Shown: positions 50,475 to 59,838 of the stretch, piece after piece
Layout of the letters: every line of letters begins with the position of its first letter
How positions within the stretch are numbered: position 1 is the first letter of the stretch
Assembly (NCBI GenBank): GCA_947593655.1
Contig: CANQDS010000003.1
Location: forward strand, 1-64,000
Source: an uncultured Lachnospiraceae bacterium
Lineage (GTDB): Bacteria > Bacillota > Clostridia > Lachnospirales > Lachnospiraceae
Reading direction: 5' to 3'
Length of the DNA: 64,000 nucleotides
Program-made: the position numbers and the translations under genes
The notes under the pieces: generated by a model
Databases searched by the model: none
Seen by the model: only the letters and a program-made list of their open reading frames with translations
Told to the model about the DNA's origin: nothing

Positions 50475-50828
50475 ATGAACGCAAGCGAGATCATTAAGAG
50501 CATTGAAGCGGAACAGTTAAAGGAAGAAGTTCCGCAGTTTTCCGTAGGCGATACCGTGAAGGTATACTGCAAGATCAAGGAAGGAAACCGCGAGAGGATC
50601 CAGATCTTTGAGGGAACCGTGTTAAAGAAGCAGGGCGGAAGCAACCGCGCGACTTTTACGGTAAGGAAGCTTTCCAACGGCGTGGGCGTTGAGAAGACCT
50701 GGCCGCTGCATTCCCCGAACGTGGAGAAAGTCGAGGTTGTCCGCAGAGGTAAGGTAAGACGCGCGAAGCTGTTTTATTTAAGAGGACGCGTCGGCAAGAG
50801 CGCGAAAGTCAAAGAGAAAGTGGGCTAA
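50475..50828 (+). CDS. rplS: 50S ribosomal protein L19
   Basis: [34 protein letters not shown]...[25 protein letters not shown]. Confidence 0.98.
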   Translation: MNASEIIKSIEAEQLKEEVPQFSVGDTVKVYCKIKEGNRERIQIFEGTVLKKQGGSNRATFTVRKLSNGVGVEKTWPLHSPNVEKVEVVRRGKVRRAKLFYLRGRVGKSAKVKEKVG

Positions 50829-50959
50829 GAACAGGCGAAAAGAGCCGGTACGGAAGCGTATCGGTTCTTTTTTCTTTTCTTTTAGGTTTTCCGGGGAAAA
50901 CATCTTTTCCAACGCCGAAAAATATAGTAAGATGGTGTTAGCGCCGGGGCATCGGAGCC

Positions 50960-51601
50960 ATGCCTGCGGCCGGCCGGGAAACCGGCGTCAGGAATCGGAG
51001 CAAAGGAGCAGTTTACGTGAGAAGAAGGCGCAACGGGCTGAATTTTGGGAAACAAAGGAAAAAATTTAACATGCCCCTGTTTAAAGAAGTGTTATCGTGG
51101 ATCGGAGAGATCATCATTGTCATCGGGATCGCCTATGTGTGCATCAGTTTTTTCGGATTCCGCACCAACGTCGTCGGCCAGTCGATGGAGGAAAGCCTCT
51201 CCGGCGGAGAGCAGATCCTGGTCAATCGTTTCGTCTATCTGGTATTTCATCCGAAAGCGGGCGACGTCATCGTTTTTCTGCCGAACGGCAACGAAAAATC
51301 CCATTATTATGTGCGCCGGGTGATCGGCGTGCCGGGCGATACCGTGCAGATTAAAGAAGGGGCGGTTTATATCAACGGGGAGCTTTTGCAGGAAAGCACG
51401 GACGTCGCATCCATCGAGGATCCGGGGATGGCGTCGGTGCCGATCGAACTGGGGGACGACGAGTATTTTGTTCTGGGCGATAACCGCAACAACAGCGAGG
51501 ACAGCCGCTTTGCCAATATCGGAATGGTGAAGAAAGATTACATCATCGGGAAAGCGTGGTTTCATTTTGCCTCTTTAGGGGATATGGGAAGAGTCCGATA
51601 A
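50960..51601 (+). CDS. lepB: Signal peptidase I
   Basis: VVGQSMEESL (Ser), YVRRVIGVPGD (Lys region), YFVLGDNRNNSEDSR. Confidence 0.93.
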   Translation: MPAAGRETGVRNRSKGAVYVRRRRNGLNFGKQRKKFNMPLFKEVLSWIGEIIIVIGIAYVCISFFGFRTNVVGQSMEESLSGGEQILVNRFVYLVFHPKAGDVIVFLPNGNEKSHYYVRRVIGVPGDTVQIKEGAVYINGELLQESTDVASIEDPGMASVPIELGDDEYFVLGDNRNNSEDSRFANIGMVKKDYIIGKAWFHFASLGDMGRVR

Positions 51602-51624
51602 ATAAAGAAAGAAGGAAACAGCAT

Positions 51625-52521
51625 ATGAATTATCAGTGGTATCCGGGGCATATGACGAAAGCGAAGCGGCAGATGCAGGAAGACATGAAGCTGATCGATC
51701 TGGTCATTGAACTGGTGGATGCAAGGATTCCGTTAAGCAGCCGGAATCCGGATATTGACGAACTTGGGAAAAATAAATACCGCATGATCCTGATGAACAA
51801 ATCCGATCTGGCGGATCCGGCGAAGACCGCGGCGTGGAGCGCGTATTTTCAGGAAAAGGGCTGCTATACCGTCTGTCTGGATGCGCGGAGCAGAAACGGG
51901 ATGAAGAAGGTCAATGACGTGATCATGCAGGCGTGCCGGGAGAAGATCGAGCGCGACCGGAAGCGGGGCATTCAGAACCGCCCGGTGCGGGCGATGGTCG
52001 TCGGAATTCCGAATGTCGGGAAGTCCACGTTTATCAATTCCTTTGCGGGAAAAGCGTGCGCAAAGACCGGGAACCGTCCGGGCGTGACGAAAGGGAAACA
52101 GTGGATCCGGCTGAATAAGAACGTAGAGCTTTTAGATACGCCGGGGATCCTCTGGCCGAAATTCGAGGATCAGGAAGTCGGGCTGAGGCTTGCGCTGATC
52201 GGCTCCATCCGGGATGAGATCCTGAACACGGATGAACTGGCGCTGGAACTGATCGGCATTTTTAAGAGGGATTATCCGGGGCTTCTGCACGAGCGCTACG
52301 GCACCGATGAGGCGGCGGAAGCGCTTCAGATCTTAGAGCAGATCGCCAAGAACCGGAAATGCGTTTCCAAGGGCGGCGTGTATGATTACAGCAAGGCGGC
52401 GGCTCTGGCCATCGAGGATTTCCGGAGCGGAAAGATCGGCGCTGTCACATTGGAGGCGGCTCCAAACGCCGGTCAGGCACGGGCGGACGCAGAGGGCGTC
52501 CGGCAGGGAGGATCGGAATAA
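51625..52521 (+). CDS. rbgA: Ribosome biogenesis GTPase RbgA (YlqF)
   Basis: YPGHMTKAKRQM, MNKSDL, GIPNVGKSTFINSFAGK (circularly permuted), DTPGILWP. Confidence 0.96.
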   Translation: MNYQWYPGHMTKAKRQMQEDMKLIDLVIELVDARIPLSSRNPDIDELGKNKYRMILMNKSDLADPAKTAAWSAYFQEKGCYTVCLDARSRNGMKKVNDVIMQACREKIERDRKRGIQNRPVRAMVVGIPNVGKSTFINSFAGKACAKTGNRPGVTKGKQWIRLNKNVELLDTPGILWPKFEDQEVGLRLALIGSIRDEILNTDELALELIGIFKRDYPGLLHERYGTDEAAEALQILEQIAKNRKCVSKGGVYDYSKAAALAIEDFRSGKIGAVTLEAAPNAGQARADAEGVRQGGSE

Positions 52522-52522
52522 C

Positions 52523-53293
52523 ATGAACGGAGAACGAAAGAAGATCGATGAGATCCGGCGGGAACGGAAGGAAACGCCGATCGAAGAGCTGCCGGAATTT
52601 ATCAGGCGCTATGAGGACGACGCCCGGCAGGGCGTCCAATCGCTGGTGCAGGGCGCAAGAGACGCACTCGGAAAGCTTGAGGCGGAGAAGGAGCGCACCG
52701 AACGTTTGAAGCGCTACGAAAAGGAATACCGGGATTATCAATGGATCTGCGGTATTGATGAAGCGGGGCGCGGCCCGCTCGCAGGACCCGTCGTGGCGGG
52801 CGCGGTGATCCTGCCGAAGGACTGCGATATCCTTTATATCAACGATTCCAAGAAGCTGAGCGCCGCAAAAAGAGAGGAGCTTTACGATGTGATCATGGAG
52901 AAAGCCGTTGCGGCGGCCGTTGGCATGGCCTCCCCGCAGAGGATCGATGAGATCAACATTCTGCAGGCGACGTATGAGGCGATGCGCGAAGCCGTTTCCC
53001 GGCTGGAGATAACGCCGGATCTGCTGTTAAACGATGCGGTGACGATTCCGCAGATATCGATCCCGCAGGTTCCGATCATAAAAGGCGATGCCAAAAGCAT
53101 TTCCATCGGAGCGGCCAGCATCCTTGCCAAGGTGACGAGGGACCGGATCATGGCGGAATACGACAAGACATGGCCGCAGTACGGCTTTGCGTCCCATAAG
53201 GGCTATGGTTCGAAGGAGCATATCGCGGCGTTGAAAAAGTACGGTCCGGCGCCGATCCACCGGGCTACTTATATAAAGAAGTTTATTGATTGA
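52523..53293 (+). CDS. rnhB: Ribonuclease HII
   Basis: ICGIDEAGRGPLAGPVVAGAVILP, INDSKKLS, VTRDRIMAEYDK. Confidence 0.96.
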   Translation: MNGERKKIDEIRRERKETPIEELPEFIRRYEDDARQGVQSLVQGARDALGKLEAEKERTERLKRYEKEYRDYQWICGIDEAGRGPLAGPVVAGAVILPKDCDILYINDSKKLSAAKREELYDVIMEKAVAAAVGMASPQRIDEINILQATYEAMREAVSRLEITPDLLLNDAVTIPQISIPQVPIIKGDAKSISIGAASILAKVTRDRIMAEYDKTWPQYGFASHKGYGSKEHIAALKKYGPAPIHRATYIKKFID

Positions 53294-53295
53294 GT

Positions 53296-53480
53296 CGCGG
53301 CTGTGTGCGGCAGAGGGATACTGGGAACATGAATCCCGCGACTGCGTGCGGCAGAGGGATACCGGGAACATGAATCCCGCGACTGCGTGCGGCAGAGGGA
53401 TACCGGGAACATGAATTCCGCGACTGCGTGCGGCAGAGGGATACCGGGAACATGGATCCCGCGGCTGCGGGCCGCCCGCA
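53296..53480 (+). repeat. 41-bp tandem repeat (4 units + partial) between rnhB and the FliK-like gene
   Basis: Units start at 53296, 53337, 53378, 53419, (partial) 53460: cgcgactgcgtgcggcagagggataccgggaacatgaatcc. Confidence 0.95.
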
Positions 53481-53511
53481 GGAAAACGCGGGAATTTCGG
53501 GAGGGAGCAAG

Positions 53512-55290
53512 ATGCAGATATCGGATTTACTCGGATATTACGGCAATTCAGCAGGAAAAGAAGCCTTAACGGGAACGAAGGGCGTGGAACGTCTGGTTTC
53601 CGGCTTAAGGGAGATGAGCGCCGGGAATATTTTTGAGGGCACGGTCAATTCCGTCAAAAACGGACAGGTCGTTTTGGGGCTTTCCAACGGACAGGAAGTG
53701 ACCGCGCGGATGGAAGGCAAAGTCGCCGTTACCGTGGGGCAGTCCATGTTTTTCCAGGTCAAGTCGAACGACGGTTCCATGATCGCCATCCGGCCGTTTA
53801 CCATGGCGGGGAACAGCGTGAACCTGACGTTGTTAGATGCGCTGAAAGCAGCCGCGCTGCCGGTCGATGCGAAAAATCTTTCGATGGTCAATACGATGAT
53901 GGAGGAGCAGATGTCGGTGGACCGCAACAGCCTTATGCAGATGGCGCGTCTGATCCAGAATCATCCGGACATCGACGTGCGGACGCTCGTGCAGCTGCAG
54001 AAGCTGCATCTTCCGATCACTCCGGAATTTGCCTCCCAGTTTGAAAATTATCTGGACGATAAGCAGGCAATCGGGAAAGCGCTCGAAGATTTCATGCTGG
54101 AGCTTCCGTCGGCGCTTTCCAATGAAGAACTGCCGATCGGCAGTCTGCGGCAGATGGGCGCGCAGATCCTTTCGATCCTTACGGAGGGGCTTCCGGAGGA
54201 AAATGCCGCCGATATGGGAAACGCCCAGACAGAGAACGGCGTAGCGCCGGAAAACAATACGCAGATCAACGATGCCGGGAAAAACGGCGCGCAGGAACTT
54301 TCGGAAGCGGGACAAAAAACAGGCGCGGTCAGGCTTTCCGAAGGAGCGAAACAGGGTGCGGCCGGACTTTCCGGAGGAGCGCAGGGTGCGGCCGGATCTT
54401 TTGAAGGGGCGCAGGATGCAGCCGGACTTTCCCGGAATACGCAGCAGGCCGTGCCTCATACGCTGGCGGCTATTCTCGGAAAAGAAGGAGTTTCCTCGCT
54501 GACGGAACAGCTGGCTTCGGTCATGAAAGATATTGAAAGCAGCCTCTGGTTTGCGGGAAATACGCTCGATCCGAAGCAGAGCGCAGTCGCCGTGCTGAAC
54601 GAACTGCAGCGCCAGCTTGCGGGCCGGATGGTGACGGATAAGGGGGCGCTGCTGAAACTGTTTTCCGGGAAAGAGTTTCAGGCGCTGGTAAAGGATGCGA
54701 TGGAGCAGCAGTGGATGATCCGTCCCGAGGAGCTTTCCAAAGGGGAGCAGATGCGCAGCCTATACGATCATCTGGAAAACCAGCTGGACCGGATGGAAAA
54801 TGTTATGAAGGCGTCCGGGCAGGTTTCGGAGAACATCACGCAGCTTGCCGCGGAGATCCACAGCAATATTGATTTTATGAATCAGGTGAACCAGACCTAT
54901 ACGTATGTGCAGATCCCGCTGAAAATGTCGGGGCAGAATGCCAGCGGGGAACTGTATGTGTATACGAAGAAGAAAGATCTCAAGGAGAACAGCGGCGATC
55001 TGACGGCGTTTCTGCATCTGGATATGGATCATCTGGGCTCGACGGATGTTTCGGTCCGCATGCATGGAAGGGAGATCGCGACGAAGTTTTATTTTGACGA
55101 CGACGAATCGTTTTCCCTTGTGGAAAAACACCTTCCGGAGTTGGAGCGGCGTCTGGCCGAAAAAGGCTACCGCTGCACGCTTTCCGTGGCAAACGAAGGG
55201 AAGAAGGTCAATTTTGTCGAGGATTTTCTGAAAAAAGACCAGCCTTCCGCGGGCCTGCTGCACCGGTATTCCTTTGATATGAGGGCATAG
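53512..55290 (+). CDS. YlqG / FliK-like (flagellar hook-length control-like) protein
   Basis: C-terminal FliK-like region (IPLKMSGQNASGELYVYTKKKD...FLHLDMDHLGSTDVSVRMHGREIATKFYFDD); position in rbgA-rnhB-ylqG-ylqH order. ATG 53512 preferred over starts inside the 41-bp repeats. Confidence 0.75.
   Translation: MQISDLLGYYGNSAGKEALTGTKGVERLVSGLREMSAGNIFEGTVNSVKNGQVVLGLSNGQEVTARMEGKVAVTVGQSMFFQVKSNDGSMIAIRPFTMAGNSVNLTLLDALKAAALPVDAKNLSMVNTMMEEQMSVDRNSLMQMARLIQNHPDIDVRTLVQLQKLHLPITPEFASQFENYLDDKQAIGKALEDFMLELPSALSNEELPIGSLRQMGAQILSILTEGLPEENAADMGNAQTENGVAPENNTQINDAGKNGAQELSEAGQKTGAVRLSEGAKQGAAGLSGGAQGAAGSFEGAQDAAGLSRNTQQAVPHTLAAILGKEGVSSLTEQLASVMKDIESSLWFAGNTLDPKQSAVAVLNELQRQLAGRMVTDKGALLKLFSGKEFQALVKDAMEQQWMIRPEELSKGEQMRSLYDHLENQLDRMENVMKASGQVSENITQLAAEIHSNIDFMNQVNQTYTYVQIPLKMSGQNASGELYVYTKKKDLKENSGDLTAFLHLDMDHLGSTDVSVRMHGREIATKFYFDDDESFSLVEKHLPELERRLAEKGYRCTLSVANEGKKVNFVEDFLKKDQPSAGLLHRYSFDMRA
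54331..54440 (+). repeat. Degenerate ~30-33-bp Gly/Ala-rich repeat in the FliK-like linker
   Basis: LSEGAKQGAAG / LSGGAQGAAG / SFEGAQDAAG / LSRNTQQA. Confidence 0.75.
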
Positions 55291-55297
55291 TTCGGAT

Positions 55298-55636
55298 ATG
55301 GATGACAGAAAATATTTTCGTCCGCTGTATAACGGAAAAGAAGGAAAAGAAAATAAAGAAAAGGGGCGCACGGCGGTTGCGATCGCTTATGAGCCGGGCG
55401 AGATGGCGCCGAAGATCCTGGCGACGGGAAAAGGCGTGGTTGCGGATAAGATCATTGAGAGAGCGAAGGAGAGCAATGTTCCGCTCTATAAGGACAATAA
55501 GCTGGCCGATACGCTTTCTAAGCTGCAGATCGGGGATATGATCCCGCCGGAATTATATGAAGTCGTTGCGGAAATCCTTGTTTTCGTGGATCAGATGGAC
55601 CGCATGAAGGCAAAAATTTCCGGGATGAAGCAGTAG
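55298..55636 (+). CDS. YlqH / FlhB C-terminal-like (FlhX) protein
   Basis: RTAVAIAYEPGEMAPKILATGKGVVADKIIERAKESNVPLYKDNKLADTLSKLQIGDMIPPELYEVVAEILVFV. Confidence 0.9.
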   Translation: MDDRKYFRPLYNGKEGKENKEKGRTAVAIAYEPGEMAPKILATGKGVVADKIIERAKESNVPLYKDNKLADTLSKLQIGDMIPPELYEVVAEILVFVDQMDRMKAKISGMKQ

Positions 55637-55651
55637 AGAAGGAGCGCGTGC

Positions 55652-56002
55652 ATGAATAAACGGGAACTGGGAACGCTTTATGAAAAGCGGGCGGCTTCTT
55701 ATCTGGAGGAACACGGCTACCGGGTGAAAGCGCAGAATTACCGCTGCCGGACGGGCGAGATCGATCTGATCGCCGAAGAGGACGGCTGTCTGTGCTTTGT
55801 GGAGGTTAAGTACCGCTCCGGCGCCCGTTTCGGGGCGGCATCCGAGGCGGTGGATGCCAGAAAACAGCATACGATCATTATGACGGCGCGTTATTATCTG
55901 CAGCAGCAGGGGTATTGCGATGAAACGCCCTGCCGTTTTGATGTCGTTGCATTTGACGGGGAACGGATCGAGCTGATCCGGAATGCGTTTGAGATAGTTT
56001 GA
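55652..56002 (+). CDS. YraN family (UPF0102) endonuclease-like protein
   Basis: KRAASYLEEHGYRVKAQNYRCRTGEIDLIAEEDGCLCFVEVKYRSG. Confidence 0.95.
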   Translation: MNKRELGTLYEKRAASYLEEHGYRVKAQNYRCRTGEIDLIAEEDGCLCFVEVKYRSGARFGAASEAVDARKQHTIIMTARYYLQQQGYCDETPCRFDVVAFDGERIELIRNAFEIV

Positions 56003-56012
56003 GGGATAGGAA

Positions 56013-56891
56013 ATGGACGACAGGGAATGGATCCGGAAAAATGAAAAAGAAGTCCTAAGGCTGGACCGCGTTCCGATTTCGAGAGGACGCAAACTGCCGC
56101 TTCTGCGCTTTCCGCTTCTGGAGGAGGCGGGGACGGGGATCGCGGTTCATGCGTTTACCACGCGGGAGGGCGGCGCCAGCAGAGGAATCTTTTCGACGAT
56201 GAACTTAAGTTTTTCGCGGGGAGACGACCGGGAGGCGGTTCTGGAAAACTACCGCAGGCTGGCGGAGGCGCTCGGAACGAAGCCGGAAGATTTTGTGTGC
56301 TCCGACCAGACGCATACGACAAACGTAAAAAGAGTCGGCGCCGCGGAGCGCGGCATGGGAATTTTCAAAGAGCGCGCTTATCAGGATGTTGACGGGCTGA
56401 TCACGGATGAGCCGGGAATCGTGCTTTCTACTTTTTATGCGGACTGCGTTCCGCTGTTTTTCATCGATCCGGTCCACCGGGCGATCGGGCTTTCCCATTC
56501 CGGGTGGCGGGGAACCGTCCGCCGCATGGGGGAACAGACACTGCTTGCGATGAAGCGGGAGTTTGGAACGAGGCCGCAGGATGTGGCCGCGGCGGTCGGG
56601 CCGTCGATCTGCCGGGACTGCTATGAGGTCAGCGAAGACGTGGCGGAGGAGTTTGCGCGGGAATTTGCGGGGCATGAAGCGGAAATCCTTACAGACAAAG
56701 GCGGCGGAAAGTACCTTCTGGATCTGTGGAAAAGCAACGCGATCGTTTTAAAAGATGCGGGGATTCTGCCGGAGCATCTGGCGGTCACGGATATCTGCAC
56801 CTGCTGTAATGAGCGCCTGCTGTTTTCGCATCGGGCGAGCGGCGGAAAACGCGGGAATCTGGGGGCTTTTCTGATGCTAAAGGAGCCGTAA
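56013..56891 (+). CDS. YfiH-type laccase-domain / purine nucleoside phosphorylase-like protein
   Basis: FTTREGGASRGIFSTMNLS, DQTHTTNV, YADCVPLFFIDPVHRAIGLSHSGWRGTV. Confidence 0.95.
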   Translation: MDDREWIRKNEKEVLRLDRVPISRGRKLPLLRFPLLEEAGTGIAVHAFTTREGGASRGIFSTMNLSFSRGDDREAVLENYRRLAEALGTKPEDFVCSDQTHTTNVKRVGAAERGMGIFKERAYQDVDGLITDEPGIVLSTFYADCVPLFFIDPVHRAIGLSHSGWRGTVRRMGEQTLLAMKREFGTRPQDVAAAVGPSICRDCYEVSEDVAEEFAREFAGHEAEILTDKGGGKYLLDLWKSNAIVLKDAGILPEHLAVTDICTCCNERLLFSHRASGGKRGNLGAFLMLKEP

Positions 56892-57038
56892 GTGTCATTT
56901 CGTGAAGAATTCGCCTGATAGGAAAGTGTCATTTCGTGAAGAATTCACCCGATAGGAAAGTGTCATTTCGTGGGAATTTCGCTTGCGAGAAAGTGTCATT
57001 CCGTGATAATCTCCCTTGTATAAAAGTGTCATTTCGTG
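56890..57038 (+). repeat. Five direct repeats AAGTGTCATTTCGTG (33/34-bp period) upstream of the DUF4143-type ATPase
   Basis: Starts 56890, 56924, 56958, 56991 (one mismatch, ttccgtg), 57024; spacings 34, 34, 33, 33. Confidence 0.93.
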
Positions 57039-57069
57039 ATAAGATAGATAATAGAAGGGAGGGATCATC

Positions 57070-58407
57070 GTGAAACGAAAGATTTATGATCGTCTGCTGG
57101 AATGGAAGGAAAAGGATCAGGGAAGCTGCGCGCTGCTGCTTGACGGGGCAAGGCGCGTCGGCAAAAGCTATATTGCAGAGCAGTTCGGCAGGAACGAGTA
57201 TCAAAGCTATATCCTGATTGATTTTGCGCATCTTCCGCGAGAAGTCCGGGCGATGTTTGAAAATGACATCAATGATCTTGACCTTTTTTTCAGTAAACTG
57301 GCGGCATATTACCGGACGGAACTGTATCCGCGGAATTCTCTTTTCATTTTTGATGAAGTGCAGAGATATCCGGCGGCGCGGGAGCTGATCAAATATCTGG
57401 CGGCGGACGGGCGGTATGATTATCTGGAAACCGGTTCGCTGATCTCTCTGCGCATGAATGTTGAGGATATCGTGATCCCCTCGGAAGAGGAGCATGTCGA
57501 GATGTTTCCGATGGATTTTGAGGAATTTCTCTGGGCGATGGGAGACGAAACGACGGTTCCGTTTTTGCGGGAGTGTTTTGAGAAGATGCAGCCTTTGGGG
57601 CAGGCGCTGCACCGAAGGGTAATGAATGATTTCCGCCAGTACATTCTGGTGGGCGGGATGCCGCAGGCCGTGGAGGCGTATATCCGCACGAAGAGTTTTG
57701 AGGATACGGATCGGATCAAAAAGCGCATCCTGACGCTGTACCGGGAGGATGTTACGAAATTCGCGAAGGGGTATGAGGCCAGAGTCCTTTCGATTTTTGA
57801 TGAAATGCCGTCGCAGCTTGCAAAGACGGAGAAAAAATACAAGCTGGCGGATATTGATAAAAACGCGCGCTTCCGGGAATACGAGAACGCTTTTCTCTGG
57901 CTGGCGGAAGCGATGATCGTCAATGACTGTTATAATGCTACGGAACCGACCGTCGGCTTGTCCATGAGCGGGGATCATACGACACGGAAATGTTATATGG
58001 CGGATACGGGGCTTCTGGTGACGCATTCTTTCATGGACGACCAGTTTGCCGATAATGAGCTTTACCGGGAGATCCTGCTGGACCGTCTGCATGTCAATGA
58101 GGGAATGCTGCTGGAAAATATTGTGGCGCAGGAATTGCGTGCGCACGGGCACAGGCTCTTCTTTTATTCCCGTTCGGATCCGGAGAACCGGGCGAACAGC
58201 ATGGAAATTGATTTCCTGATCCGGAAGCAGCGGAAGATCTGTCCGGTGGAAGTGAAGTCGGGGGCGTACCGCAGGCACTCTTCTCTGGACAAATTCCGGA
58301 GCCGTTTCGGGGGAAAGATCGGGCAGGCCTATATTCTGTATACAAAAGATATCCTGCTGAAAGAAGACGTAGTTCATCTGCCGGTTTATATGGCGATGTT
58401 TTTATAA
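57070..58407 (+). CDS. AAA_14/DUF4143-type ATPase
   Basis: GARRVGKSYIAEQF, SLFIFDEVQRYP, YLETGSLISL, C-terminal EIDFLIRKQRKICPVEVKSG. GTG start after gggaggg. Confidence 0.92.
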   Translation: MKRKIYDRLLEWKEKDQGSCALLLDGARRVGKSYIAEQFGRNEYQSYILIDFAHLPREVRAMFENDINDLDLFFSKLAAYYRTELYPRNSLFIFDEVQRYPAARELIKYLAADGRYDYLETGSLISLRMNVEDIVIPSEEEHVEMFPMDFEEFLWAMGDETTVPFLRECFEKMQPLGQALHRRVMNDFRQYILVGGMPQAVEAYIRTKSFEDTDRIKKRILTLYREDVTKFAKGYEARVLSIFDEMPSQLAKTEKKYKLADIDKNARFREYENAFLWLAEAMIVNDCYNATEPTVGLSMSGDHTTRKCYMADTGLLVTHSFMDDQFADNELYREILLDRLHVNEGMLLENIVAQELRAHGHRLFFYSRSDPENRANSMEIDFLIRKQRKICPVEVKSGAYRRHSSLDKFRSRFGGKIGQAYILYTKDILLKEDVVHLPVYMAMFL

Positions 58408-58497
58408 TGAATTTTAAGAAAATCATAAGAAATTATTTCGTTCATCTTAAAAGAATAACGGGAATGATATGCTATACTAAGCGTATCCATAACATTA

Positions 58498-58536
58498 GTA
58501 CACCTGATAGCTGATCGTTATTGGGTGTGCTTTTTT
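58498..58536 (+). terminator. Possible leader terminator/attenuator upstream of the GntR gene
   Basis: GTACACC ... GGTGTGC + TTTTTT, between promoter-like TATACT and the GTG start. Confidence 0.5.
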
Positions 58537-58558
58537 GCAGAAAGGGAGGGAGATCTGT

Positions 58559-58936
58559 GTGGTAACTTTGAATTATCGGGACGCGAAGCCCATTTATGAG
58601 CAGATCAAGGACGGCATCCGCCGTCTGGTCATTACGGATTCGCTGCTGCCGGATGAGAAACTGCCGTCCGTCCGGGAACTGGCGGCGAAACTTGCCATCA
58701 ATCCCAATACGATCGCAAGGGCGTATAAAGATCTGGAAAACGAAGGTTATATTTATGCCTTAAGCGGAAAAGGGACGTTTGCTGCGGCGAAAGCAGAAGG
58801 CAGAGAGCGGCGCACGAGCGAACTTCTGGAAGAGTTCGACGAGATCGTGACCGAGCTGATCTATCTTTCGGTCCGGCCGGAGGTACTGCAGGAGCGCGTG
58901 CATCTGCTGGAAATGAAAAGGGGGGGTAAATCGTGA
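58559..58936 (+). CDS. GntR-family regulator (YtrA-like)
   Basis: KPIYEQIKDGIRRLVITDSLLPDEKLPSVRELAAKLAINPNTIARAYKDLENEGYIYALSGKGTF. Confidence 0.95.
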   Translation: MVTLNYRDAKPIYEQIKDGIRRLVITDSLLPDEKLPSVRELAAKLAINPNTIARAYKDLENEGYIYALSGKGTFAAAKAEGRERRTSELLEEFDEIVTELIYLSVRPEVLQERVHLLEMKRGGKS

Positions 58937-59838
58937 TACAGGTAAACCATGTTGTGAAATCATTCGGCGATTTTTGTGCATTAAACGGCGTGGACATGAA
59001 CGTTGAAAAAGGAAGCATTTACGGGCTGGTCGGGCCGAACGGAGCGGGAAAATCCACGATCATCCGCCATCTGACCGGCGTGTACCGCCAGGATTCGGGC
59101 GAGATCTTTGTGGATGGGGAGCCGGTGTATGAGAACCGGAAGGTGAAAGCAAAAATCTCTTATATCCCGGACGAATTATTTTATTTTCTGCAGGCGGATA
59201 CGCTGGAAATGATGCGCTATTATAAAGGGATCTATCCGTCTTTTGACGGGAAAATGTTTTACCGGATGCAGGAGTTTTTTCCGGGGATCAATCTCCGGCG
59301 CAATATCCGCAGGCTTTCCAAGGGGATGCAGAAGCAGGTTGCGTTCTGGCTGGCGGTCTGCTGCAGGCCGGATCTTCTGATCCTGGATGAACCGGTGGAC
59401 GGGCTTGATCCGGTGATGCGGCGCCAGATCTGGAGCATTCTGGTGTCCGAAGTGGAGGAGCGGCGGATGACTGTGCTGGTCAGCTCCCACAATCTGCGCG
59501 AGCTGGAAGATGTCTGCGACCATGTCGGGATCATGAACAAGGGAAAGATCATGATCGAACGGTCGTTAAGCGAGCTGCAGGGCAATATTTCGAAAATCCA
59601 GGTGGCGTGCGTGACGGGAATGCCGAAGCTGCCGAAAGAATTTCCGGTTCTTCATATGTCAAATACCGGGCGCGTTTATACCCTGATCGTCAAGGGTGAT
59701 CCGAAAGAGGCGGTGAATGCGATCACGGTGGAAGGCGGGCAGATGAATGTCGTTGACATCCTTCCGCTGACGCTGGAGGAAATCTTTATCTATGAGATGG
59801 GAGGAGCGGATTATGAAGTCAAAGATATCCTGTTTTAA
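58933..59838 (+). CDS. ABC transporter ATP-binding protein
   Basis: VGPNGAGKSTIIRHL, RLSKGMQKQVAFWLAV, LILDEPVDGLDP. Confidence 0.95.
   Translation: MIQVNHVVKSFGDFCALNGVDMNVEKGSIYGLVGPNGAGKSTIIRHLTGVYRQDSGEIFVDGEPVYENRKVKAKISYIPDELFYFLQADTLEMMRYYKGIYPSFDGKMFYRMQEFFPGINLRRNIRRLSKGMQKQVAFWLAVCCRPDLLILDEPVDGLDPVMRRQIWSILVSEVEERRMTVLVSSHNLRELEDVCDHVGIMNKGKIMIERSLSELQGNISKIQVACVTGMPKLPKEFPVLHMSNTGRVYTLIVKGDPKEAVNAITVEGGQMNVVDILPLTLEEIFIYEMGGADYEVKDILF

Noticed and set aside
53296-53480. CRISPR array or coding N-terminus of YlqG
   Set aside because: Repeats are contiguous with no spacers; 41-bp period shifts frame each unit, so it is a VNTR, not coding or CRISPR.
56890-57038. CRISPR array
   Set aside because: Repeat is only 15 bp, gaps 18-19 bp are themselves partly similar, no cas genes; better explained as promoter/operator repeats.
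56929-58377. 482-aa minus-strand ORF
   Set aside because: Antisense shadow of the DUF4143-type ATPase (57070-58407), whose Walker motifs are clear; no recognisable domain in the antisense reading.
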